NCBI GenBank assembly: GCA_964023205.1
Contig: OZ026845.1
Span: 1,560,001 to 1,624,000 of the forward strand
Direction of reading: 5' to 3'
Length of the DNA: 64,000 nucleotides
DNA from: Lutraria lutraria
Taxonomy: Eukaryota; Mollusca; Bivalvia; Venerida; Mactridae
In this document: piece after piece, positions 1 through 26,000 of the stretch
How the letters are laid out: every line of letters starts with the position of its first letter
How positions within the stretch are numbered: position 1 is the stretch's first letter
The notes under the pieces: model-generated
What the model was told of the DNA's origin: nothing
The model's database searches: none
The model's input: only the letters and a program-made list of their open reading frames with translations
Made by a program: the position numbers and the translations under genes

Positions 1-462
1 TGGCCCTATAAATGCTCACCAGGAGAAAAGGTCATTTGGAGATTAACATTGTTGAAGTTTTCTATACGAGTCTAAGTAAGATCAAGTGACCCATCTGAGC
101 CGTTTTTTATCCCATGGCCATTATATGAACAGATTTAAAAGAGGTCCATTAGACAAAGCTAGATACCAAATATCTTAGCTCTAGGCCTTGTGGTTTCAGA
201 CAAGAAGATTTTTTAAGTTTTTTAAATTTGTTGCCATAGCAACCAGAATTTTTAATGAAATTTAATTTTTTGAACAACTTTGAAAGGGGACCACCCAAGG
301 ATCATTCCAGCCAAGTTTGGTTGCAATCGGCATAGCGGTGTAGGAGGAGGTGTTGTTTTAAGTAAACATGGACGCCACGTATTCGTAACGACGCACGATG
401 GACGCAGGGCGATCACAAAAGCTCACCCTGAGCACATTCGTGCTCTGGTGAGCTAAAAAAGG
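1..462 (+). repeat. 3' part of a dispersed repeat ending in a hairpin and A-rich tail
   Basis: No coding potential. Near the end, GCTCACCCTGAGCAC pairs with GTGCTCTGGTGAGC (about 421-455), followed by TAAAAAAGG. I recall this terminal hairpin from repeats common in bivalve genomes; the family name is not certain. It lies in the intron left of exon 21, or beyond the gene. Confidence 0.45.
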
Positions 463-627
463 TTCTCATAATTTTGTAAAATGTCAGTGAGTTGCTTTCA
501 AAAAAGCATATTTTACAATTTGTAATTTAACTAACCAGCCCTGGTTTTATTAACTGAAATACAATTATAAAACAAAACATCACATTAATGAACACCTCTT
601 GTATTTAATTATACATTGCTAACAAAC

Positions 628-15205
<14,578 letters not shown>

Positions 15206-15741
15206 TCTTTGAAATGACCCTAAGTATCTGCAGCAGAATAAATTTTGTATGTTAGTATGATGAGTTTACATAACAGATAATAAAATTCAAATGAAAAAAA
15301 AATTCTTTTGTCACAAATTCATGTAGAATTTATTTATAAGATAAGAACATTATGATGAAAATGAGTATCAAATCAGTCTGTTTTGAATAATGATTTAACA
15401 AACTTAACAACAGAATTGCGTCTAGTAAATTAAAATTAACTTCTCATTTCACTTAATAAGTTAATTGGAATGCACCAGAGTCCTTCGCCTAGTTAAGTGA
15501 TTTTATAACCATATATTATGACATGGACTTATATACATACATGGATTCGCAACTTCCGTATTAACAGTTTAAAGTAATCAAATCCCGCGATAATAAGACG
15601 TGAATCAACGGGAATACAAGCTATTGTTTACAAAAGTGAAAATACGAAAATATCCGTGATAATCCGAATGATAATAACAGCGAAAATATCCGTGGTATTC
15701 CGAATGTTTAATGTCGGAGACGAAAGGATTATAATGGATGT

Positions 15742-15753
15742 CCGCCATCTTGG
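15742..15753 (-). promoter_or_regulatory. YY1-like motif, minus-strand sense
   Basis: CCGCCATCTTGG on the plus strand reads CCAAGATGGCGG on the minus strand, the classical YY1 motif, which often sits just downstream of a transcription start in this orientation. About 515 bp upstream of the CCDC171 exon border. Binding is inferred. Confidence 0.4.
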
Positions 15754-15950
15754 AATTTAAAATGTTCGACTGATGCCTTTTTCAATGCTTATACTTAGAT
15801 TTTGTGGATTATAAATGTATCTCAATATCTTTAAGGAATTTGTTGCATCCTTTACCAATTTCCCGTGCCCAATTGCCAGAGTTTTTTTAGTATAATAAAA
15901 TTTGTAAACACCCAATTACAGCTGTCGGACATTGCCGAGTATATAGCAAT

Positions 15951-15961
15951 GCATTGTGGGA
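15951..15961 (-). promoter_or_regulatory. ZNF143/THAP11-like core
   Basis: Minus-strand TCCCACAATGC resembles the TCCCAnAATGC core known from animal promoters. It lies about 200 bp upstream of the YY1-like motif in the CCDC171 direction, inside the inverted-repeat element. Binding is inferred. Confidence 0.3.
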
Positions 15962-16030
15962 TCGCCGAACGATATCGTTTGAGCTATTTTTAGCAGTTGC
16001 GAATCCATGTATGTATATTAGTCCTTGATT

Positions 16031-17005
16031 ATGAGAAACTGCAGATAGTTCTTATCATATGTTTACAAAAATACAAGTTACAAAAATAAATTTTACTATA
16101 ATGTCACATGAAGTTGAACATGTGTAACTTAATGAAATGCATCAGAATTAGCATTACAAACAGAAGTTTGGGAAAAATTAAATCAGCATTAAAACAGAAA
16201 AGGAAAGCAGCAGTGTTATTTGCCACAAAAAGATGTATTTTCAATATGGTAGTCCTGGCACACAATTATATCACCAAAGTTACAATACAAGTGCATCCAT
16301 CATAAAAAATACAGTCACACTCACAGCAATCAGGATTGGTTGAGGTTATTGGATAATAATCAATGTTAATTTGAGGTGTGTATCAACATACTGGTTGCAG
16401 TTAACACCCGAACACTGATAATCAAACATATATGGCCATGTCAAATATCAACAGCAGTGCCAAGCAAAAAAGATGTTGAACATTTTTCAATGAAAAGCAT
16501 CAGAAAAGAATCCTACCAGAACAATTAAAAATAAAACGAAAACAATCTCTTGCCTAAATCAGTTTCTTAGCAAAGTCATTCTATGACAAAATGTGGAAAA
16601 AATTGTCCAACTGTTCAACGCTTTCAGTAATAGTAAATTAGTACGATAAAAAGAAATGTCAAAACTGTAGAACAGGTCCAGACTAGTAAATTGACCAGAT
16701 TTCGCGATCTTATCTATGCCATAATTTAATTGCACCAAGGACGCAAATATCCGAGAAACTTTGTTACAGTGCAAAGAAAATAACATCATACATTAGTTGT
16801 GAAAGATTCAATGCATGCAATAAGCAAACAAATGCAATATCATCAGTTATATCACTGCAATCGTTTCAAAACAACCTCTTCGCCGCCATACTGTTTACAT
16901 TTCTACTTCCGGTTAGCAGCGGTTGGATGGAAATTCTGTTGCTCCGGAACCCGTTTTATCCCGGACTTTACGCAAGTCATTCTTTATTTAAAACGTTTGC
17001 TTCAT
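16031..17005. other. gene-poor stretch upstream of CCDC171
   Basis: Mostly AT-rich, with higher GC around 16880-16970 where the candidate promoter lies. Open frames here are short and have no recognisable domains. May contain untranslated CCDC171 leader exons. Confidence 0.4.
16882..16912 (-). promoter_or_regulatory. candidate CCDC171 promoter, ETS plus YY1 motifs
   Basis: Read on the minus strand: CCGGAAGT (an ETS/GABPA site), 15 bp, then ATGGCGGC (YY1-like, sense orientation). This arrangement is typical of TATA-less start sites of widely expressed genes. A transcript from here would need splicing to the acceptor at 15228. The ATG in the YY1 motif opens only a 7-codon ORF. Confidence 0.4.
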
Positions 17006-17083
17006 ATACTCTATCAAGAGGGATGCGATTACTAGATATGATGATCATCATCTCTAGTAATCGCATCCCTCTTGATAGAGTAT
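17006..17083. repeat. 78-bp near-perfect palindrome
   Basis: Arms 17006-17036 and 17053-17083 are 31 bp each and exactly complementary (CTATCAAGAGGGATGCGATT within arm 1). The 16-bp centre contains a further palindrome, GATGATCATC. It can form a long hairpin or cruciform. No reading frame crosses it sensibly. Confidence 0.9.
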
Positions 17084-17149
17084 TCTCGCGATATGTCTAT
17101 ATACTGGGCACCTTTGTTGAAAATATTTTGGTTTGGTTACGTATACATT

Positions 17150-17195
17150 GGACCAAGGACTACATACATGTATGTATATAAGTCCTTGATTGGAC
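17150..17195. repeat. foldback remnant of the inverted-repeat ends
   Basis: AAGGACTACATACATG is followed directly by TGTATATAAGTCCTTG, so two end sequences of the 15523-16030 family face each other with almost nothing between them. It may be an internal deletion product or an excision scar. Confidence 0.5.
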
Positions 17196-18786
17196 AGATA
17201 AAACTAGATGGTGAACAAACGGGCAGTTTGACGAAGTAAACAGACAACAGAAAGGATCTTTACTTTATTATGTTCAGGAACACACGCTTATAAAGAAAAA
17301 GTCTAATGAAATTTAAAAGAATGAAGTTATTTTCTCTTTTGTTATTTCGTGATTGGAATATATATTACATCGTCTGGCAGTGGAAATCATGGTCACACTA
17401 CACACTGTAACATGGATTCTTGTAGAATACAGCGTCGTAGACACGCTGATCAATAACAAAAAATAATACTTGGGAAATCAATTAACTAAAATGTTAGAAT
17501 GTGGATTTTCTAACATTTAAAATTCGTTCTACGTCTCTACATTTACTACGTTGCTGTACGAGGGCTGTCATGAAAGTTAGCGGAATTTCAGCGCAGCATG
17601 ACTATTTTAGACTATACAAACAAATGTCACTATTAATCTCCATAGTAACAGCCACACATATAATTATAGACGTCAGCTAGATCGTCTGATAACTTTAGTA
17701 AACCAAGGGAGGTAATTATTCTAATTCCAATCTATATTTTTTTCTATCACGAATTTCATTTGGAATATGGTAAAAATGTGTATTTCTCAATAGTTTAGAT
17801 CACTCTGTTTAAAAACAACGACGCATAAAGAAAGAGATTTTAAACTTGTATCAAAATGAATTAACTGAATTATATTGTATAAATTATATCATAGATGATA
17901 GTAATTAATTAATAAACGGTCTTAGAACTCGTATAAAGCCAACGATTCCTTCTTAAAACATTTAAGTGAATTCTGTTCTTTTGACTGAATAAGACACAAG
18001 ACTTGTTTAATTAAGATCCGTCCTTCAAACCTCAAGTGGTATTTCGGGAAACTGATTATTTTGGTGTCCACTGTCCCGTCTGTCCGCGGTTGGAGCAAAC
18101 GGTCAATTAAAGCGCGTTTTTCGTCTGTTGTGGACAGGTTTCTGTTATTCACGGGTGTCTGTTAGCACTGGTTAAACTGTATTTATCTTTTAAAGTATGA
18201 TAGAAATATAAGCAGTAAATATTTAGGTTTTATTTTAGATACATAGTAATATATCGACAGTTCAAAGATAAAAGGTGATAACTTCCATTTTCAACATTTG
18301 GAGAAAAAGCAAAAAACATAAATTTTGATGTCACTTTAGTTACCGAAAAAAACAGATATCAATTTTGATTTTTTTAATATTTGTTGACCATTTTGGGTCA
18401 TACCTTGTGAATTTTGCCTTGCTTGATATAATTTGAAGCGATAATTAGTGTTTTTAGTGGCATTTTACAGAGGTAAAAGGTTCTAAGTGTACTTAGAACC
18501 TGATTAACCACAATTTCGGAAAGGTGATTATAAAAGGTAATAACTGCACTTTGCACATTTTACCTCTGAAGTGGTATGAAATATAGTTTTAGATAAGTTG
18601 TGATAAAAGGTGATAAGTTATAAGCACTTACTGCCTTTTTCCTAGAACATTGTACCAAGCGGTGTCATACTTATATCGCAACAATTATAATAATATCTTA
18701 AATATGTAGTTAGAAAGTAATACACAAAATGCACTTATAGAGAAGCATTAAGTTGTGTACAAGTTTTTTTTTGTGTCCTTAAAATA
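17196..18786. other. about 1.6 kb without recognised gene
   Basis: AT-rich. A GC-richer patch at 17935-18155 contains a 76-codon minus-strand ORF with no recognised domain. At 18479-18500 there is a 10-bp-arm palindrome (GGTTCTAAGT/ACTTAGAACC). The word AAAGGTGATAA recurs at 18269, 18533 (one change) and 18606. The satellite begins at the right border. Confidence 0.45.
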
Positions 18787-18790
18787 TTAA

Positions 18791-19596
18791 GAATGTAAGT
18801 AAGCATGTGCGGGGAGAACTGTCCCACTGATTTGGGGGCCGTCTTGTGTCAAACACCCCCTACGCCCCATGCTAGGTAGGAACTGCTATTTTTCGTTCGT
18901 TAGCGTTATGCAGGCTTCTAAACGTTCCGCAAACGCTTGGCTTTTGTTTCTTGCAATTAAAATTAAATAGAAACAGCGTATTTTGTACGTTTTGCATTAA
19001 TTAATATTCATTTCTGCAATAATAGCGATTGTTAATCGCATTTCACGTGGGACTACTGTAACGAAACCAGCCGTATGACTTTAGTTTGATATGTTGCGCT
19101 ATGTGCCAATCAAGGCTGCTGTATTGTGTTATCATTGCGTGTTGGGTTATTGTCGTTGGCGTCAAAATGCATATGGTACGTACGTATGTTACTGTGAATT
19201 TCATAAGCAGCACGTGTGTTAAAGTAACAATTTGTTTTAATATCAATTATATTGAGACTGAACATGTACGGTTACGTATGTATGTAAGTCGGTGCGTGTG
19301 TTAAAGTAACAATTTGTTTTAACATCAATAATATAGAGACTGAACATGTACGGTTACGTATGTATGTAAGTCGGTCACATGGTGAATCAGTACACATATA
19401 ATTAGTTGAGTAAGTATAATAGTATGTTAGTACATGTACATTGATGTGCTTGCATTACCGAATTGCATTTATTTAAAAAATATCAGTCTGAGAATAGTGG
19501 AACCGACTAATCGCAGAACAATTCCAAATTGCATGAGGGAGACCAGGCACCGCATTGGAATTGTGTTTCATATATATGCGAACTTCAACACATTAA
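18791..19596 (+). repeat. truncated border unit 1 (806 bp)
   Basis: Keeps the hairpin block, then jumps from CTAGGTAGGAACT to TATTTTTCGTTCGTTAGCG, losing about 480 bp including the tRNA-like segment, and continues normally through both 82-bp blocks. Its sequence is also more diverged than inner units, as expected at an array edge. Confidence 0.9.
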
Positions 19597-20070
19597 GAAT
19601 GTAAGTAAGCATGTGCGGAGAGAACTGTCCCACTGATTTAGGGGGTTTCTTGTGTCAAACACCCCCTACGCCCCATGCTAGGTAGGAACTATATAAGCGT
19701 GGGTGTGTGAAAGAAGACGACTTCATTGAAATGTCATTCTTTCATTTCACATTCTCAGATTGCATTCAGTCGAGTAGATTTAAACTTGGTAATATGCGAT
19801 ACTTTTTTATCACACCCTGAAGGTAATGAACACGCGTAAACGTGCATCATCGACAAAGGGAAGTAACCCACTTACGTATAGGAAACCCACCCATCAAGCA
19901 TATAGGACACCAAGGGAAATGGATGTTTTGGTCATATATCTACTAGTATGTTTGTTTCTTACAGTAATTTCTGATATCGTAAAACTTGCCAAGTTTACAG
20001 TAATATGAAACAACTCAAGCGAACACGTGCACAAACACCTTGATATATAGGTTCCGATTCTCGTTAGACA

Positions 20071-23000
20071 GTGTGCCGCAATGGTGCAGTCGGTAACGCG
20101 TCGGACATTGAAAGCTTTCGAGACAGACAGACTTTTTGTGGCGGGTTCGAGGCCGCCACGGATCTTTTTTTTTTTATTTTTATTTTTCGTTCGTTAGCGT
20201 TATGCAGGCTTCAAAACGTTCCGCAAACGCTTGGTGTTTGTTTCTTGCAATTAAAATTAAATAGAAACAGCGTATTTTGTACGTTTTGCATTAATTAATA
20301 TTCATTTCTGCAATAATAGCGATTGTTAATCGCATTTCACGTGGGATTACTGTAACGAAACCAGCCGTATGACTTTAGTTTGATATGTTGCGCTAGGTGC
20401 CAATCAAGGCTGCTGTATTGTGTTATCATTGCGTGTTGGGTTATTGTCGTTGGCGTCAAAATGCATATGGTACGTACGTATGTTACTGTGAATTTCATAA
20501 GCAGCACGTGTGTTAAAGTAACAATTTGTTTTAATATCAATTATATAGAGACTGAACATGTACGGTTACGTATGTATGTAAGTCGGTGCGTGTGTTAAAG
20601 TAACAATTTGTTTTAACATCAATTATATAGAGACTGAACATGTACGGTTACGTATGTATGTAAGTCGGTCACATGGTGAATCAGTACACATATAATTAGT
20701 TGAGTAAGTATAATAGTATGTTAGTGCATGTACATTGATGTGCTTGCATTACCGTATTGCATTTATTTAAAAAATATCAGTCTGAGAATAGTGGAACCGA
20801 CAAATCGCAGAACAATTCCAAATTGAATGAGGGATACCAGGCACCGCATTGAAATTGTGTTTCATATATTTGCGAACTTAACACATTAAGAATGTAAGTA
20901 AGCATGTGCGGAGAGAACTGTCCCACTGATTTAGGGGGCGTCTTGTGTCAAACACCCCCTACGCCCCATGCTAGGTACGAACTTTATAAGCGTGGGTTTG
21001 TGAAAGAAGACGACTTCATTGAAATGTCATTCCTTCATTTCACATTCTCAGATTGCATTCAGTCGAGTAGATTTAAACTTGGTAATATGCGAAAAAAATT
21101 TATCACACCCTGAAGGTAACGAACACGCATAAACGTGCATCATCGACAAAGGGAAGTAACCCACTTACGTATAGGAAACGCACCCATCGAGCATAAAGGA
21201 CACCAAGGGAAATGGATGTTTTGGTCATATATCTATGTTTGTTTCTTACAGTAATTTCTGATATCGTAAAACTTGCCAAGTTTACAGTAATATGAAACAA
21301 CTCAAGCGAACAGGTGTACAAACACCTTGATATATAGGTTCCGATTCTCGTTAGTTAGTGTGCCGCAATGGCGCAGTCGGTAACGCGTCGGACATTGAAA
21401 GCTTTCGAGACAGACAGACTTTTTGGGGCGGGTTCGAGGACGGCCACGGATCTTTTTTTATTTTTATTTTTCGTTCGTTAGCGTTATGCAGGCTTCAAAA
21501 CGTTCCGCAAACGCTTGTTGTTTGTTTCTTGCAATTAAAATTAAATAGAAACAGCGTATTTTGTACGTTTTGCATTAATTAATATTCATTTCTGCAATAA
21601 TAGCGATTGTTAATCGCATTTCACGTGGGATTACTGTAACGAAACCAGCCGTATGACTTTAGTTTGATATGTTGCGCTATGTGCCAATCAAGGCTGCTGT
21701 ATTGTGTTATCATTGCGTGTTGGGTTATTGTCGTTGGCCTCAAAATGCACATGGTACGTACGTATGTTACTGTGAATTTCATAAGCAGCACGTGTGTTAA
21801 AGTAACAATTTGTTTTAATATCAATTATATAGAGACTGAACATGTACGGTTACGTATGTATGTAAGTCGGTGCGTGTGTTAAAGTAACAATTTGTTTTAA
21901 CATCAATTATATAGAGACTGAACATGTACGGTTACGTATGTATGTAAGTCGGTCACATGGTGAATCAGTACACATGTAATTAGTTGAGTAAGTATAATAG
22001 TATGTTAGTGCATGTACATTGATGTGCTTGCATTACCGAATTGCATTTATTTAAAAAATATCAGTCTGAGAATAGTGGAACCGACTAATCGCAGTACAAT
22101 TCCAAATTGAATGAGGGAGACCAGGCACCGCATTGAAATTGTGTTTCATATATTTGCGAACTTAACACATTAAGAATGTAAGTAAGCATGTGCGGAGAGA
22201 ACTGTCCCACTGATTTAGGGGGCTTCTTGTGTCAAACACCCCCTACGCCCCATGCTAGGTAGGAACTATATAAGCGTGGGTGTGTGAAAGAAGACGACTT
22301 CATTGAAATGTCATTTCTTCATTTCATATTCTCAGATTGCATTCAGTCGAGTAGATTTAAACTTGGTAATATGCGATACTTTTTTATCACACCCTGAAGG
22401 AAATGAACACGCATAAACGTGCATCATCGACAAAGGGAAGTAACCCACTTACGTATAGGAAACGCACCCATCGAGCATATAGGACACCAAGGGAAATGGA
22501 TGTTTTGGTCATATATCTATGTTTGTTTCTTACAGTAATTTCTGATATCGTAAAACTTGCCAAGTTTACAGTAATATGAAACAACTCAAGCGAACACGTG
22601 CACAAACACCTTGATATATAGGTTCTGATTCTCGTTAGTTAGTGTGCCGCAATGGCGCAGTCGGTAACGCGTCGGACATTGAAAGCTTTCGAGACAGACA
22701 GACTTTTTGTGGCGGGTTCGAGGCCGGCCACGGATCTTTTTTTATTTTTATTTTTCGTTCGTAAGCGTTATGCAGGCTTCAAAACGTTCCGCAAACGCTT
22801 GGTGTTTGTTTCTTGCAATTAAAATTAAATAGAAACAGCGTATTTTGTACATTTTGCATTAATTAATATTCATTTCTGCAATAATAGCGATTGTTAATCG
22901 CATTTCACGTGGGATTACTGTAACGAAACCAGCCGTATGACTTTAGTTTGATATGTTGCGCTAGGTGCCAATCATGGCTGCTGTATTGTGTTATCATTGC

Positions 23001-26000
23001 GTGTTGGGTTATTGTCGTTGGCCTCAAAATGCATATGGTACGTACGTATGTTACTGTGAATTTCATAAGCAGCACGTGTGTTAAAGTAACAATTTGTTTT
23101 AATATCAATTATATAGAGACTGAACATGTACGGTTACGTATGTATGTAAGTCGGTGCGTGTGTTAAAGTAACAATTTGTTTTAACATCAATTATATAGAG
23201 ACTGAACATGTACGGTTACGTATGTATGTAAGTCGGTCACATGGTGAATCAGTACACATATAATTAGTTGAGTAAGTATAATAGTATGTTAGTGCATGTA
23301 CATTGATGTGCTTGCATTACCGAATTGCATTTATTTAAAAAATATCAGTCTGAGAATAGTGGAACCGACTAATCGCAGAACAATTCCAAATTGCATGAGG
23401 GAGACCAGGCACCGCATTGGAATTGTGTTTCATATGTATGCGAACTTCAACACATTAAGAATGTAAGTAAGCATGTGCGGGGAGAACTGTCCCATTGATT
23501 TAGGGGGTTTCTTGTGTCAAACACCCCCTACGCCCCATGCTAGGTAGGAACTATATAAGCGTGGGTGTGTGAAAGAAGACGACTTCATTGAAATGTCATT
23601 CCTTCATTTCACATTCTCAGATTGCATTCAGTCGAGTAGATTTAAACTTGGTAATATGCGATACTTTTTATCACACCCTGAAGGTAATGAACACGCATAA
23701 ACGTGCATCATCGACAAAGGGAAGTAACCCACTTACGTATAGGAAACGCACCCATCGAGCATATAGGACACCAAGGGAAATGGATGTTTTGGTCATATAT
23801 CTATGTTTGTTTCTTACAGTAATTTCTGATATCGTAAAACTTGCCAAGTTTACAGTAATATGAAACAACTCAAGCGAACACGTGCACAAACACCTTGATA
23901 TATAGGTTCTGATTCTCGTTAGTTAGTGTGCCGCAATGGCGCAGTCGGTAAGGCGTCGGACATTGAAAGCTTTCGAGACAGACAGACTTTTTGTGGCGGG
24001 TTCGAGGCCGGCCACGGATCTTTTTTTATTTTTCGTTCGTAAGCGTTATGCAGGCTTCAAAACGTTCCGCAAACGCTTGGTGTTTGTTTCTTGCAATTAA
24101 AATTAAATAGAAACAGCGTATTTTGTACGTTTTGCATTAATTAATATTCATTTCTGCAATAATAGCGATTGTTAATCGCATTTCACGTGGGATTACTGTA
24201 ACGAAACCAGCCGTATGACTTTAGTTTGATATGTTGCGCTAGGTGCCAATCATGGCTGCTGTATTGTGTTATCATTGCGTGTTGGGTTATTGTCGTTGGC
24301 CTCAAAATGCATATGGTACGTACGTATGTTACTGTGAATTTCATAAGCAGCACGTGTGTTAAAGTAACAATTTGTTTTAATATCAATTATATAGAGACTG
24401 AACATGTACGGTTACGTATGTATGTAAGTCGGTGCGTGTGTTAAAGTAACAATTTGTTTTAACATCAATTATATAGAGACTGAACATGTACGGTTACGTA
24501 TGTATGTAAGTCGGTCACATGGTGAATCAGTACACATATAATTAGTTGAGTAAGTATAATAGTATGTTAGTGCATGTACATTGATGTGCTTGCATTACCG
24601 AATTGCATTTATTTAAAAAATATCAGTCTGAGAATAGTGGAACCGACTAATCGCAGAACAATTCCAAATTGCATGAGGGAGACCAGGCACCGCATTGGAA
24701 TTGTGTTTCATATGTATGCGAACTTCAACACATTAAGAATGTAAGTAAGCATGTGCGGGGAGAACTGTCCCACTGATTTAGGGGGTTTCTTGTGTCAAAC
24801 ACCCCCTACGTCCCATGCTAGGTAGGAACTATAGAAGCGTGGGTGTGTGAAAGAAGACGACTTCATTGAAATGTCATTCCTTCATTTCACATTCTCAGAT
24901 TGCATTCAGTCGAGTAGATTTAAACTTGGTAATATGCGATACTTTTTTATCACACCCTAAGATAACGAACACGCCTAAACGTGCATCATCGACAAAGGGA
25001 AGTAACCCACTTACGTATAGGAAACGCACCCATCGAGCATATAGGACACCAAGGGAAATGGATGTTTTGGTCATATATCTATGTTTGTTTCTTACAGTAA
25101 TTTCTGATATCGTAAAACTTGCCAAGTTTACAGTAATATGAAACAACTCAAGCGAACACGTGCACAAACACCTTGATATATAGGTTCTGATTCTCGTTAG
25201 TTAGTGTGCCGCAATGGCGCAGTCGGTAACGCGTCGGACATTGAAAGCTTTCGAGACAGACAGACTTTTTGTGGCGGGTTCGAGGCCGGCCACGGATCTT
25301 TTTTTATTTTTCGTTCGTAAGCGTTATGCAGGCTTCAAAACGTTCCGCAAACGCTTGGTGTTTGTTTCTTGCAATTAAAATTAAATAGAAACAGCGTATT
25401 TTGTACTTTTTGCATTAATTAATATTCATTTCTGCAATAATAGCGATTGTTAATCGCATTTCACGTGGGATTACTGTAACGAAACCAGCCGTATGACTTT
25501 AGTTTGATATGTTGCGCTAGGTGCCAATCATGGCTGCTGTATTGTGTTATCATTGCGTGTTGGGTTATTGTCGTTGGCCTCAAAATGCATATGGTACGTA
25601 CGTATGTTACTGTGAATTTCATAAGCAGCACGTGTGTTAAAGTAACAATTTGTTTTAATATCAATTATATAGAGACTGAACATGTACGGTTACGTATGTA
25701 TGTAAGTCGGTGCGTGTGTTAAAGTAACAATTTGTTTTAACATCAATTATATAGAGACTGAACATGTACGGTTACGTATGTATGTAAGTCGGTCACATGG
25801 TGAATCAGTACACATATAATTAGTTGAGTAAGTATAATAGTATGTTAGTGCATGTACATTGATGTGCTTGCATTACCGAATTGCATTTATTTAAAAAATA
25901 TCAGTCTGAGAATAGTGGAACCGACTAATCGCAGTACAATTCCGAATTGAATGAGGGAGACCAGGCATCGCATTGAAATTGTGTTTCATATATTTGCGAA

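Larger units (their letters stand above)
15523..16030. mobile_element. about 508-bp element with about 30-bp terminal inverted repeats
   Basis: The left end (15523-15554) contains ATATACATACATGGATTCGC. The right end (15995-16030) contains its complement GCGAATCCATGTATGTATAT followed by AGTCCTTGAT. No ORF for a transposase. The inside carries promoter-like motifs (see separate entries), and it lies directly upstream of CCDC171 coding exon 1. Confidence 0.6.

Noticed and set aside
17922..18152. 76-codon minus-strand ORF in GC-richer DNA
   Set aside because: Looks somewhat protein-like (TTDEKRALIDRLL) but has no recognised relative, no convincing splice pattern and no neighbouring exons; mentioned only in the stretch description.
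20115..20135. CENP-B-box-like TTCGAGACAGACAGA in each unit
   Set aside because: Lacks the required CGGG at the 3' end of the motif.
20071..20175. Functional tRNA gene in each unit
   Set aside because: A and B boxes fit, but acceptor ends do not pair over seven bases, the anticodon arm does not form and the T-stem has a G-G mismatch. Annotated as tRNA-like only.
20380..20598. 72-codon ORF (MICCARCQS) repeated in most units
   Set aside because: Runs through the 82-bp block, changes its end where that block is single, and overlaps an equally open antisense frame; shadow of low divergence.
23588..23863. Plus-strand 91-codon ORF with basic middle and hydrophobic end in some units
   Set aside because: Depends on a one-base difference in a T-run and on ATG or ACG at one site; most units lack the full frame.
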